This document shows, piece after piece, positions 13,508-25,141 of a DNA stretch of 64,000 nt. Both the position numbers and the translations under genes were made by a program. The notes under the pieces were generated by a model. It had not been told where the DNA came from. It saw only the letters and a program-made list of their open reading frames with translations, and did not search any database. The DNA comes from Acholoe squamosa (Eukaryota > Annelida > Polychaeta > Phyllodocida > Polynoidae): contig OX439038.1 in NCBI GenBank assembly GCA_949317995.1, positions 2,622,001-2,686,000 on the forward strand. Direction: 5' to 3'. The first letter of the stretch is position 1, and each line of letters starts with the position of its first letter.

Positions 13508-16108
13508 TGGGTTGCAGTAGTATTATGTATACACTCACTGATAGGATTCATGTCCAGTGGAATCTGTGTCACTGAATGAATAGCTGGTGCCCATGGGGAT
13601 GAACCCATGTTGTATTGCTAATGGCAGCTAGTTGTCCATAGTATCCTTAGTATGGTATGTAAATGGGGCCGGGACTTTACACCAGGCCTATCCATTGTTG
13701 TCTAAGCCATTCAGAATCACATACCACTTTCCCTTGTGCCCTAAACTTTGAATTGTGCAGGGTTTCCTTCTGTACATCAACCATCCTATTAACATATTTC
13801 TAAGTAATTGGCCTGTGCAAATCCAGATCCCACTGGACTTTTAAAAATAAAATAAGAAAAGACCCATGACAATAAAATACTTGGCCTACTGTGCATTTAT
13901 TCCCATAGGTGGGCTGTACAATAGGCTGAGGGGGATACAGCCCAGGACAAACTGACAGCAATAAAATGTTTGTCCCTATGTGTCCATAAAATCAAGAAGG
14001 TTTTGAAATTTGTTTTTCTCATTTTAGAAAATAAATTAAATACTTTTATTTTTTCAAAAATCTATGATTTAAAAAGTAGCCTCGGACCCCCATTTTCCAA
14101 TTCTATATGATTTGAGACCAGGACTGAAGCAATTCTGTTGACTTTCACTAGAGAGTAGCGACCAACCTTAAATATGTTTCTAACACACACACACACAAAC
14201 ATACATGTTTACAGTTGATTTCTCTCTTTCAACATGATTGATATGCTTAGCCAGTCTGATAATGTTATTGTCTAATCACTTTTGACGCTACCCTGGTGGA
14301 AGATAGCCCTCCTAGGGAAGGCTAGAAAGGTTTTTTTTTACTCCAATCTGCAGCAGATAGAAGATGCTCCTCCTGTAGCTTCTTTTATCCCCACCTCATT
14401 TCACACCTCTTGGTTTTAGCCTTAAGTTGCCAGGCTCCTACTGTACAATCCTGACAGAGCAGAGCAATGACTTCTGTGACTTAGCTACAACACACACCAA
14501 TACCCGAGCTGAATGATCTTTTAAAACCCTCTTACCCTGACACAATCCTTTATTCAAGGCATTAATGTTATGTCATCTTGCAGAGTCAGTTATATTTTGA
14601 TTGTTCCACAAATATCACAAGACTTATAAATTTGGGGAGGCCTTTTTCTTCATCCTTACAGGCCCTGTTGATATGAATCATGGCAATATCATCCTCCCTA
14701 GACACAGCCCTGATGGTAAGCCAATGTAAGTTAAATTCTTGTACCACAGTGCTATACGGTGCTGCCACCTGGGGCTTCATTGGAGAAACTAAAATGCTTC
14801 ACTGTATTACTGTTACAGCAGTTTACTGTTCAGTTTTATGAGGGTATATGCAAAGGTTTGTTTTCAAAGTGGCATAGTCTGATGGTTGGGGCCAAAAAAT
14901 CAATCTTCTCAAAAATGACACAGGATGTTCACATAGATGACACTTCCTATAGGACCTACTTTATTTGCTCTCCTTTCTCATAATTCAGCTCATATTTGAA
15001 AGAATTGTTAGATTTATACCCTATTTCCTACTTTTGGAGTGCACACCAAAATTCCATCTATTGGAAATACACTGTAAAATGCGTATGACAAGGCCTATGG
15101 GACCCCCTTTCTAAACGTGTATTAGCTAAAGATAACAATAAATGGTCCCCAAATGCCTAAATATGGTGTTATTACATTGTGTAGAATACATTTGAACGGA
15201 ATTTGAAAAATGAAAAAAAAATCGGACTATGTCACTTTAAGGTGTGCCCTACCACACATGGAGTAAAGATTACATGACATTCACAGAATATGTGTCATAC
15301 ATTAGACTCCCAGCTGCTTTGTGAGGACTGCTAATCACATTGATTTATGGAGTGAAGTTGTATAATCAATGTAGGGCTATTCGAACACAATGATGTTAAT
15401 CCATATTGTTTGGTTACAGCACACTCATTGTGTGCTTGATACTAGTACATCTCCACATGGAATATGTTCATGAAATGCGTATTGTTTGGAGGATCCCATT
15501 GAACCAATGTGCCTTATTACTTAAACGGATTTCATTTCTAGTGGTGACAGTGAACAGTACCCAAGGGAATTGAATTATCTAAGTTCAGAAACAGGTTGCT
15601 CTGGAAATGGAGCTGGAAAGTAAACTTATCCTATTAACCAACTTAACCTAATAATGTGGCCTTTACATATCATGATCCCACTGGACTGTTCACTTTATAT
15701 TTATTTATGGCTGGCCTACTTCATACACAGCAAAGGAACCACCCGTGGCCACAGCAAAGAACTATACACCCTTCTGAACTGGACATATTAATCTTTGAAA
15801 CCCATGTGCCCACACCTATGCCAAAATCTTAATTCCGCCATACACAAATTGATAGTTATTCAGTGACAATTCTAATTATTTATCTCTTTTTTTTACTTGT
15901 TCACCTTGTGTTCATTTTTATTTGTACTTGTCTAACTTTTATCAATCCATCAATAAATGTTATCCACAATACAGTTCCATCTCTATTGGACTGACAGCAA
16001 TAATCTAAAGTAGCCAGATAACATCCATACACACATAGTTGAATATTCCTACCAAGCCTTTGATTGAAGCATGTCTTTCCCAACAATGCTGGAATCAATC
16101 CTTCTCAC
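13508..16108. other. no gene recognised
   Basis: AT-rich non-coding sequence with a short CA run near 14,180. No domain-bearing frame is seen. Confidence 0.5.
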
Positions 16109-16373
16109 AGGAGGGCATTTCTCAAGATGGTACGACTAGACACAACCAGTATGACTTGAAACCCTCAATATCAAAGTGTGTGATTGTAGGCAACACACTA
16201 CGACTACTCTGTATGATCAACACTTAAGGCAGAAATTACATAGGGTTTGGTAGGGCAGTTGTACAAGTGTAGTTATTAGTGACCACTAGATGCAGGGCTG
16301 TAATGGCATCTAACTGAGGGATCTCACTACGACATAGAGTTCTAGTTATACCATCTTGAGAAATACCTACCAG
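16109..16373. mobile_element. MITE, about 265 bp, with 26 bp terminal inverted repeats (family M1)
   Basis: The left end GGGCATTTCTCAAGATGGTA and right end TACCATCTTGAGAAATACC are inverted repeats, extended on both sides to about 26 bp. Related copies lie at 25,705-25,978, 32,648-32,893 (decayed), 36,725-36,993, and two partial copies in opposite orientation at 43,156-43,582. There is no open frame, so mobilisation would need an outside transposase. Confidence 0.85.
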
Positions 16374-16394
16374 ATCACATTAGTCGATCGATGC

Positions 16395-17295
16395 TAAAAG
16401 GAAAGTGGGCATGCTTAACATTTTACACATACTGCCAGTCACTGCAGTGTATGGCCACATTGCTCTCAGGGACTGGTCCCTTCTGGTGAGAAAAACTGCT
16501 GAAAGTGAATTGTAAGACATGGTCCCTAAAGCAGCCAGACAGCTTCCATACACACAATACAGACTACTCCTACAGTTGAAATCAATCAAAGTGGGCATGG
16601 CCAACGTTTTACAGGCACTGCAGTGTGTAAGCACTTGGTTCTAGGGAATTAACGTACTTGGGTGGCTCCCAGTCAGTGTTTGTATATGTAATACACCACA
16701 TGCCTGTCAATCACCAGTGGAGGGTGTTGCGAAAGGACAGGAATTCAATTCTGTCGGAGGTGCTATTCCCAAATGGGAACTGACTACCCTCAGGCAATGA
16801 CTTCTGCCCTGTTGTGCAGCAAGGTGATAGGTTATAGAATTGATTCTTAAGTTTTCATCAATTTGGGAATGCTTCCCAGTATGACTCACACTAAGAGGAT
16901 TGATTCTGAGTGTAAGGTGAGAAGTTGGTTCTGAGCAGCAGAACAGCCAGGAACTGGAAGGTGAGTTAGCCTCCTGGACGTCCATGGGCCATGATTGCAC
17001 ATTCACATAGTTCCTAAAGCAGGCAGATAGCTTACATACACACATAGTAGATTAATCCTACGAAGCCTTTGTCTGATGCAGGTCTTCCCGCACAATGCTG
17101 AATCCAATCCTTCACTCAGATCATGACGGGCAACGCTGCAGGGAAAGTGGGCATGCTAAACATTTTACATATACTCATTGCGGTGTTTGAGCACTTGACT
17201 CTTAGGAACTCATCCCTTATGCTGAAAGTTGATTGCAAGACATGGTCCCTTAAGCAGCCAGACAGCTTCCATACACACAATACAGACTATTACTA
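16395..17295. repeat. direct repeat pair (about 16,395-16,570 and 17,140-17,295)
   Basis: Both copies carry GAAAGTGGGCATGCT, CAAGACATGGTCCC or a close variant, and GCAGCCAGACAGCTTCC. Further relatives lie at about 33,040-33,320. The intervening sequence (about 16,715-16,900) resembles one side of the inverted repeat at 37,673-37,970 (shared TCTGTCGGAGGTG block). Confidence 0.65.
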
Positions 17296-17351
17296 AACAG
17301 GCAATGCTGGATAAAATGTGGTGATGCTTAAGGAACCACCCTATTTTTTAT

Positions 17352-17816
17352 GATGTCTTCTTTTAGTAGGTCTTTTACTTGATAAAATGACCCAGGTATA
17401 CTTAGTAACACATCAGCTATCATAAGGGCAGGAGGGCGGCCTATATGATGCATTGTATGACATCACAATTGGTCAAATGCATCACAGTTTTGACCACACA
17501 GCACTGCTCAGCTTCAAACAGATACCCATACATGTAGCATTGGCTGTACTTCGATATTTCCTTTGAAAATTAGCATAAGATAACCCAAAAGAGGTATCCT
17601 ATATGATAGAACTAAAATGTACACTTTGGTATTGTAATTAGGACATGTTTACAACAACCTCTAAGCACATACAATACAGCATCTGGTGCATTTTGACCAA
17701 TTGTGATGTCGTACAATGCAGGACATAAGCCTGATTCCTGCCCTTATGCTAGCAGATGTGTTACTTAGTATACCTAGGTCATTCTATTCAGTAAAAAGCC
17801 TACCGAAAGAAGAGCA
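17352..17816. mobile_element. long inverted-repeat element, about 465 bp (foldback MITE)
   Basis: The left arm (17,352 to about 17,480) and right arm (about 17,680 to 17,816) are complementary over more than 120 bp with scattered mismatches. Landmarks are ATGACCCAGGTATACTTAGT / ACTTAGTATACCTAGGTCAT and CATAAGGGCAGGA / TCCTGCCCTTATG. There is no open frame. Confidence 0.8.
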
Positions 17817-17924
17817 ATTGATTCTAAGGAAGTAAACAACTCAGTCCTATGGCAAGAGATGGAAACTAATGAAAAACAATACACATTTTATGTGGTGCTA
17901 GGATATAATTGGTGACAGTTTAGA

Positions 17925-18085
17925 GCACGGGCGTGGACTCGTTACCAGGTTTAGTCTGTGTAGGTGTTATCCATATATATGCTATAGAATAGTAAGAAAC
18001 TAAAGGAAACAGTGCTGCCCTCTTGTGCTTTTATTTGCTATGCACAGACCTTGATTATTGAGGTGAGGGGTTATTTTGCCATGCC
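17925..18085. repeat. dispersed repeat, inverted relative of 12,525-12,685
   Basis: See 12,525-12,685. Here the stretch runs from the GAGCACGGGCGTGG edge through GCAAATAAAAGCAC read on the minus strand. Confidence 0.7.
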
Positions 18086-18119
18086 CGTGGTTTAGAGGGG
18101 ATAGTATGAAAGCAGAAGA

Positions 18120-18309
18120 CTGTTTAGAGTTAGCCAACAATTTTGTTATAGTAAGTGAGATCTGTTTGCTGCACCAAGGCGTATTCAGCCTGTGTGCCAT
18201 CGCTGCATATTCTAACAAAACACAGTCTGCATCTGTAGTGTACAGACAATGAAGCATTTGACTTTATCGTGTTGTCAGATACATCAGAGAGTCATACTGT
18301 TTCCTGCTA
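18120..18309. repeat. left half of a dispersed repeat interrupted by the LINE
   Basis: This matches 33,455-33,650 (shared CATATTCTAACAAAACACA and CAATGAAGCATTTGA blocks). The alignment resumes on the other side of the LINE at 23,409, matching 34,009 onward. The LINE therefore inserted into one copy of a duplicated sequence. Confidence 0.8.
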
Positions 18310-18327
18310 TTTTTTTTTTTTTTTTTT
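18310..18327 (-). other. LINE poly(A) tail
   Basis: A run of about 18 T on the plus strand is the poly-A 3' end of the minus-strand LINE and marks its 3' junction. Confidence 0.85.
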
Positions 18328-18768
18328 GAAAACATTTAAACTTTATTTAGCCTAAGATGTGTTACATTTCATCCGGTATATCAATAATATGATCATATTC
18401 CTGGATTGCGTAAGAAGCATTTCTAGGTACTAAGTAACTAAGTAAACATATTTAATAATCTATAACACCAGGAAACTAGTTTAAACGAGGCTATCAAGTT
18501 AATGACTGACCATCATCCTAAGGATGTTGTCTCGGCCATGCCATACAAAAGACTATATATACCATTCATAGGATTAACAATAGGTATAATAACAAATATA
18601 TTTGAGAACAGCAGCATTATTCTCTACTTTAAATATTATATAATAACAAATTCCCTTACCCAAAACAATATCGATCAATTATAACAGTTAAATATATACA
18701 GAGGGTATACTATCGCATATAGGCACTATACATTTCAAAATTAATTAAATTTTATGGAGATTATTATT

Positions 18769-21610
18769 TTATAACAATTCTTTTTTACATTCCAGTTTAA
18801 ATTTGTCCCTGTCTTTGATATTTCGTATTTCTAAGGGTAGTTTGTTCCAGGTTTGAGCACATTTGACTTCAGGTGAGGATTCATAAGCTTTACAGTTGAT
18901 TTTTTGATATTTTAATACCGGTGCAGCAGCTAACCTGGTATCTCTTACCTTTGGTTCTATAAAATCCTTATTACTTGACCTTTTGTGGGCTGCTAGTTTA
19001 ATATGATAGATTCTCCTAGATGTTTACATAGGTAAATTAGCCTTGTTGTGTACAGTCTGAGTTGGTGTTAATATATGATCGTCAAAGCAAGTTTTCAGGC
19101 ATTTACTTTGTATGCGCTGTAGTTCTAACAGGTAGTCTGACTTTGCCTCGTTATACAAAATATCACAATAATCTATTAAAGGTAGTATATGCATTTTATA
19201 CATTCTTAATCTTGCTTCTTCAGTCATATATTTCCTGGTTTTATACAATATTAACGACTTGTATCTTACATTATTAATTACAGTGCGTAAGTACATATTA
19301 AATTTCAATTCAGGGTCAAGAGTAACACCTAGATATTTGTAGGAAGATACATTCATGAGTGTCTTATTATTGATGACAATATTTGGTTTTCTCAGATTTT
19401 TCAGTTTTATAGAAGAGGCAAAGGTCATGATTTTTGTTTTGTTTTCATTCATAGTTAATTTATTACTTGTAGACCAAGAATAAAATTTTTTAGAGCATTT
19501 TCAAGTTGGATTTGTAAATAATCTATATCTTTGCCTGATACGCATAAAACTGAATCGTCAGCATATAGCATTGTTTTATGGGTATCGTCTTCAGAGATGC
19601 AGTCATTAATATATAATAAAAAAAATAATGGACCTAAAATTGACCCTTGTGGTACGCCACATGATAATTTTTTATACCCAGATCTTACATGATTTGCCAC
19701 AGAACATTGCTGCCTCCTAGAAAGGTAGTTTTCTATTAATGTAAGGTTTCTATTTCTTATACCGTATTGTTCTACTTTAGTCAAGAGGATATTATGATTT
19801 ACAGAATCGAAAGCTTTTTTTATATCTATAAATGCTGCTAAAGTAATATTATTTTGATTTAGATTTTTTAGTATATCATCGACTAGAGTAGTATAGTATC
19901 TAAGGTCGATTTGTTTTTTTGGTATCCTCCTTGGAATTTGGACAATATATTATGAAAAGTTAAATGAGAGCTGATCTTTGTATGTATCAGTCGCTCCAGT
20001 ATTTTTCCAGGTATAGGCAGTACGCTGATAGGTCTTAGATTAGAAACGTTTGATGGATCGCCACCTTTTGGTAGAGGAGTGACTGTGGCAACTTTCCAGC
20101 TATCTGGTATGATACCAGTTTCTATAATTAAATTTATAATTTTGATAAATTTATCAGAGAATTTAATAACTGCCATCTTGAAGATATTAGTAGGTAAGTA
20201 TTCAATGGAGGATGATTTCGATACATCTATATCTTCTAAACATTTAATAATTTCTTCATCTGTAAACGACATGTCGGGCATATCCACTATGCATCTTTGT
20301 CCCTTAAATAAAAATTCTGTATCATGAAGTCTGGCAAGCCTCGGTCCTATTTCTGCGAAAAAGTTATTAATATACGTGGATGTATCCTCCAGTGTGATAG
20401 TTTGTCCATTTTCATCTACTAAATTAATTGTTTTCGATTTTCCTTTGTTATTTGGCAATACCTCTTTCATAGTAGTCCAAAATTTCTTAGAATCTTTCTT
20501 ATAGACTTCAGATAGATTATTATAATATTCTTCTTTTGCTTGCTGGACTTCACGATTTACAATATTTCTGGATATTCTGGCATGATGCCATGATATTATA
20601 TCTAAGTTTCGTCTAGCCTCTTTCAATAATACATTTTTATCATTAATACGTTCCAATAGTTCATTAGTCATCCAAGAGCTTGATTTGTCTTTTATTTTAA
20701 ATTTCTTTACAGGGCATTGGATATCCAACATATATTTCATATGATTTACCAGGATATTCCAGCATTCTGAGGGATCATTGCTATTTTCGAAAAAAGCCCA
20801 ATTACAATTTGTACGGTCTTGTATGTATTTTTCCTTATTAAAATTTCTATACGATCTTCCCAAAAAACTCCTGTAGCCTTGCTTGACAAATTGGCTTCCT
20901 TTTAGTATATGTACAGGGAGATGATCAGAAAGGTGAATATTGAGAGGGCCAGACGAAATTATACCTGAGCAGTTTGTAAAAATCAAATCGATACATGAAT
21001 TCGCCCCTGAGGACATTGTTACATGGTTTACTATTTGGCTAAGATGAAAATTATCAAAGGTTTCATACAATTGTATTTTTTCTCTTGTATTACCAATTAT
21101 GTTTACATTAAAATCACCAAGTACATAAATTTCATAGGAGTCTAGATTTTCAATTTGTAAAAATAATGCTTGAATTATGTTGCAGAAACTAGTCAGGTTA
21201 CCTGATGGTGGTCTATATATATATTACAGATTATTGCCTTTTTACTTGAACCTTTAATAGAAAATAACCATTGTATTTCAATATCCTTATTGGACCTGTT
21301 TAGATAGCCAAATTTCTCATTTGTACATGGTATGGTTTCATCCACATGCGCACAGAGTCCTCCTCCCCTAAAAATACTAATTCTATCGAGTCTAAATAAG
21401 TTATATCTAGGAAACGTATACATGTCGGAGCAATCTGTTGAATTTAACCAGGTTTCTGAGAAAAGTACAATGTCAATGTTACAATCAGATAGTTCTTCCT
21501 TTAAACTTGTGAATTTATTTCTTATGCTGCGAGTATTTAGATGTACAATGGAGAAGCCTTTCTCAAACTTGGCTTTAAGTTCCTTGTTTACCTGAATATT
21601 ATTACAATTT
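18769..21610 (-). pseudogene. LINE ORF2: APE endonuclease and reverse transcriptase
   Basis: ORF2 makes and inserts the cDNA by target-primed reverse transcription. Endonuclease motifs in order are VHLNTRSIRNK, LFSETWLN, RISIFRGGGLCAHV, LGDFNVN and LSDHLP. RT motifs are LPKGGDPSNVSNLRPISVLP, FIDIKKAFDSVNH (motif A), GVPQGSILGPLFFLLYIND and the catalytic YADDS. The C-terminus ends with the CAQTWNKLPLEIRNIKDRD block typical of CR1-like elements, closing at 18,769. Defects are a 1-nt shift near 19,880, a 1-nt shift in an A-run near 19,487 and an in-frame TAA at 19,024-19,026. The start is unclear: the endonuclease frame has no upstream ATG before a stop near 21,610, so the true start may lie in the 21,610-21,860 interval in another frame. 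Confidence 0.9.
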
Positions 21611-21909
21611 TACATATTATAAATCTGGATGATAAAGAGACAAATATACCGGTACAATTTTTCCTTATATGTACATACACCTCCGTTTTCCAAATTATAA
21701 TCTCCCATCCTTTGTTATACCAAAAATAACCTAGCCCCCCTCCCTCCATAGGTTTACAGCACTTATGGCTACCTACAATATAAAATAATACAGTTATCGC
21801 AGATATCACGCTAGGGTTTGGCATTTCCCCAAAAAAAATAAAGTAAAGATTATACAATATCAAGGTCTATAGAGCACTTAAGAATTTAATTCATTTTCCT
21901 TAACTTAGT

Positions 21910-23272
21910 TCATACAGGTTGTTCCTCGTCTTTGTTTGTAGCCTCGTTAATGATCGCATCACGTACTCTGGTGAGAATGAACCCAAGTAGATTTTCTCCC
22001 TTGATATTGTCCTTTTTACACAACTTGGCCTGACCGAAATGGTACTTGACGCCCCAGATAGGGTGGTAGCTGGCTTCATATAGTGTCATACCTTGAGTAG
22101 ATACTAGGTAATCCCTCAGGTGTTTGTTGGAAAATTTAGCCTTGATTATGCCCTCCATGATGGCTTCGGCTTCTTTATTCCACTCTGGTGTAGGTTTGAC
22201 CTTTTTTCCCTCATACATTTTTGGAGTTGTCCATTTGGAGAATCTTGTCTGCTATGTCAGGTTGTTAACATGTACGAGCCTTGGTGGCTTGGTAGGCCTG
22301 TTCTACGCTGTTATATTCTACTCCCCGATATTTCAGGTTACAGTCATACAGGTTGGAGAGCATGTGGTATTTGGATTTGAACATTAATCCGTCCGGGGTG
22401 GTGGCTTCCATAGCTTTCTGCATGGTGAGATCCTGATAGGGCATTTGTGTCAGCTGGGATGGATATATAGTCTTCTTTTCCAGTATAAGAAATCTCTGCC
22501 TGAGTTGAACGTTATAATTTTGCTTCTTCGCCAGGTAGTACATGGCACGGAGGTCGTTGAAGTCTTTCTGTTCATTTTCTGTCAACTCATCGCCCACAGA
22601 TACGAACTTGTATAGCATTTTTCCTTTCAGGTACTTTAGATTCCTCATAATCTTAGGTTTGGTGTAGATATTTCGGAAAATAACTCGTACCTGTCTATGC
22701 CTTGGTTCTTTTACGCCTTAGTGTTCGCCATCTTGGATCGGTGTTTCCGGCCCCTCGCGACTGCAAGTTTCTACGCATTCCAATCCCTGATTAAATTTGA
22801 TATCTCTCAGAAATTGAGCAATCTTAGTGGAAATATCCTCATCCTTGCTTTCTTCAAGTCCTTTAATTATTAGGATTTTTTTCTTGACGTCTTGGTCCAT
22901 TTTTTCGAATTTCTTCGTATGTTGAAGTAATAAGGCCGTTTGGGTCTTGACACTGTCATTTTGGATTTTAATGGCGTCTCCAGTTTCCGAGATTGTCTTT
23001 GACATGGCTTCCATGGTTCCTTCCGATGATGTGAGTCTTCCTTTTATGCTGTCAAGGGTCTCATTTATATTAGCTGTCGTCTGGTTTAGTCCGTCAATGG
23101 ATTCTCTAATTTCTTCGATATTAGATTGCATATAGGTTTGGGTTTCCTCCACTGACAGCAACCTTTTTTCCATAGAGTTGACAGCTGCTATGACCTCTTT
23201 AATCGAAGCTTCTTGAGGAATTAAATCCGTTGTCTTCTTCTTGGTACGGGATCTGGGTCCTTGATTTGCCAT
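21910..23272 (-). pseudogene. LINE ORF1: coiled coil, RRM-like and NADAR (DUF1768) domains
   Basis: About 454 codons starting at the ATG at 23,272. Residues 1-30 are basic (RSRTKKK), about 30-140 are a heptad-rich coiled coil, and about 143-215 resemble the L1 ORF1 RRM region (KKILIIKGLEESKDEDIST, then RQVRVIFRNIYTKPKI). From about residue 330 the frame matches the NADAR fold: MLSNLYDCNLKYRGVEYNS, VEQAYQATKA, then after the shift KAKFSNKHLRDYLVSTQG, TLYEASYHPIWGVKY and GENLLGFILTRVRDAI. NADAR proteins (YbiA type) act on ADP-ribose or riboflavin-pathway N-glycosides, and some reverse guanine ADP-ribosylation. Defects are in-frame TAA at 22,718 and 22,265 and a 1-nt shift in an A-run near 22,222. 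All segments are collinear, so the domains belong to one ancestral ORF. Confidence 0.85.
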
Positions 23273-23408
23273 GGTTTCTTCGGTGTGATACTTTAACTAG
23301 TTTTTTATCAAAGTTTCATATGTTCTACTACCTATGAACACTGATAATTTAGGAAAATGCTGTCCCCCTGTCGCACACCGCTGCTAACCCAACGCCGCCA
23401 TGTCCACC

Positions 23409-23640
23409 TTCATATTGATGCATATTCCACTAGCTATATCAGAAATATTTTATCTATAAAAAGGCAAAAGAAACATCTTCTTCATGAGATCGAAGTCACA
23501 GTGATGACTACTTGGCAATGAAGTAACATCAATCCCACTGTCCCCTGTCCTTCATTGTATTTTTATTCATATAAGTCATTAAGATGAAAGGCATTGCATG
23601 CTTTCGGGCCATCTGAAACCGAAGGGTATTTTCCTTATCA
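23409..23640. repeat. right half of the dispersed repeat interrupted by the LINE
   Basis: This matches 34,009-34,200 (ACTAGCTATATCAGAAATAT, ACATCTTCTTCATGA, CACAGTGATGACTA). Together with 18,120-18,309 it restores the pre-insertion arrangement. Confidence 0.8.
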
Positions 23641-24198
23641 TTTTCTTTTCTTGAGAAATTATCTTACATTTAACATCAAGAAACTTCATGTTGAATATTC
23701 AATGTAAAAAAAAAGAATAAAGGGATTGTCTCTTTGGAATTGCAAATCGCCAAACCCACTGAATATGCATATGGTAATCATATTACCCACTATGTTTAAT
23801 TCATCCAATTTATGTGAATTCATTAGCTGTACAGGACTATTAGGATAGTACAGAAAATGTGATCACGCACCAACCCCAACATATAGGTAGACCTTTAGTG
23901 CTACCGCAGTGAATGTATTTGTAACTCCCCAGTAGCCTAAATATATATGTTAACCATCCGATGCAGTTCATCAATATGAATCCATAGGTGTTCTTGGTTA
24001 GTCAATGTGGCCAATATTGAGACTTTTAGAGCAATATTGGTGAGCATTCCTGTATGACAGTATTATGTAATGGCCTGTGAAAAGCTGTGAACTAGTTAGC
24101 AGTTTTAGATGGTGAAGCCCTGTGGTGATTCAGCTATGGACCCACTGATAAATCGAATGACCTCATCAGCTATCAGCATATGGACAACCAGAAAGGAT
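23641..24198. other. no gene recognised
   Basis: AT-rich sequence, no coding or RNA signature. Confidence 0.5.
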
Positions 24199-24635
24199 CA
24201 TCTGGTAAACTGGTGTGTATACATGTTTCATTATGCTAGCCCTCTAACAATTTACAGCATACACCTCTGCACATTTCAGAACATGGATGTTGTTATAGTG
24301 TTATGATGATGTACATCTGTTTTACCTAAAAGCCAAAGGGTTTAACTATTCTAACGAATTTCATTTACATCACATCTTGCTAAAATTACTAATATTGTAT
24401 GTACATCTGGTAAACTGGTGTGTATACATGTTTCTTTATGCTAGCATTCTAACAATTTACAGCATACACCTCTGTACCTTTCAGAACATGGATATTTTAC
24501 TTCTATGATAGTGTTATGATGATGTACATCCGTTTTACCTAAAAGTCAATCATAGGATTTCTTAAACTATTCTAACTAATTTCATTTACATCACATTTTG
24601 CTAAAATTACTAATATTGTATGTACATTCTGAAAA
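24199..24635. repeat. tandem duplication, about 204 bp unit
   Basis: CATCTGGTAAACTGGTGTGT begins at 24,199 and again at 24,403; both units continue through TTTACAGCATACACCTCTG and end with AATATTGTATGTACAT. A third, more diverged copy is at about 34,290-34,500, following the paralogue of the LINE-interrupted repeat, so the duplication happened after that block was copied or one unit was lost there. Confidence 0.85.
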
Positions 24636-24916
24636 GGTGTGGGGAATGCATAACCCACTGCTCCGCCACCACTGACCTTATAGGAACGATACACTCATTT
24701 ACCTAGATGTGGCAGTCATTAGAGTTAAAATCAGAGAAAGGTATATCTCGTGTTATTAAACAAATTCTGTGATTTTGGGTGCTTTTTCTGGATATTCCCA
24801 TGCATATACCTGTCGTTATTACATGACTTCTCTGATTTTGGGTGTTTTTTGTGGATATTCCCATGCACATACCTGTCGATATTGCACACCATGATGCATG
24901 CATCATGACTTTTGTA

Positions 24917-25020
24917 AGATGTGCGGTTATCCATGTAAGGAGGCATGTTATCCATGTAAGGAGGCATGTTATCCATGTAAGGAGGCATGTTTTCCATGGA
25001 TAACATGCCTCCTTACATGT
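24917..25020. repeat. tandem 21-bp units followed by an inverted unit
   Basis: Three direct copies of GTTATCCATGTAAGGAGGCAT are followed, after TTTTCCATGGAT, by the inverse AACATGCCTCCTTACATG. The array can form a slipped hairpin. Confidence 0.85.
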
Positions 25021-25141
25021 GATACACATCATATGTTACATGTTAAAACCTACAAAATTGACATTGCAGTCTCCTGATCCCAAATCCAACTCCCTATGCA
25101 TTGACAGGGACTGATGAGAAACAGTGTGTGTTTGCTTGGTT

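Larger units (their letters stand above)
18310..23408 (-). mobile_element. near full-length LINE (CR1/Jockey-type), decayed
   Basis: A minus-strand non-LTR retrotransposon of about 5.1 kb. On the plus strand it begins with a T-run (poly-A tail, 18,310-18,327). In element order it has a GC-rich 5' UTR (about 23,408-23,273), ORF1 (23,272-21,910), a short inter-ORF region, ORF2 (about 21,610-18,769) and a 3' UTR of about 0.44 kb. The right limit is inferred from the point where alignment to the 34,009 paralogue resumes. Both ORFs carry stops and frameshifts, so this copy is inactive, but the length and 5' UTR suggest a complete insertion. A clear target-site duplication was not found. Clade assignment within CR1/Jockey (CR1, Crack, Daphne and similar) is uncertain. 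Confidence 0.85.

Noticed and set aside
12675-13520. 281-codon frame as a real protein gene
   Set aside because: It is the read-out of a 75-bp minisatellite (period divisible by three), open in two frames at once, with no promoter or exon context.
21588-21863. 91-codon minus frame as a separate LINE protein
   Set aside because: It fills the inter-ORF region and ends at the start of the endonuclease frame; at most it is the unresolved N-terminus of ORF2.
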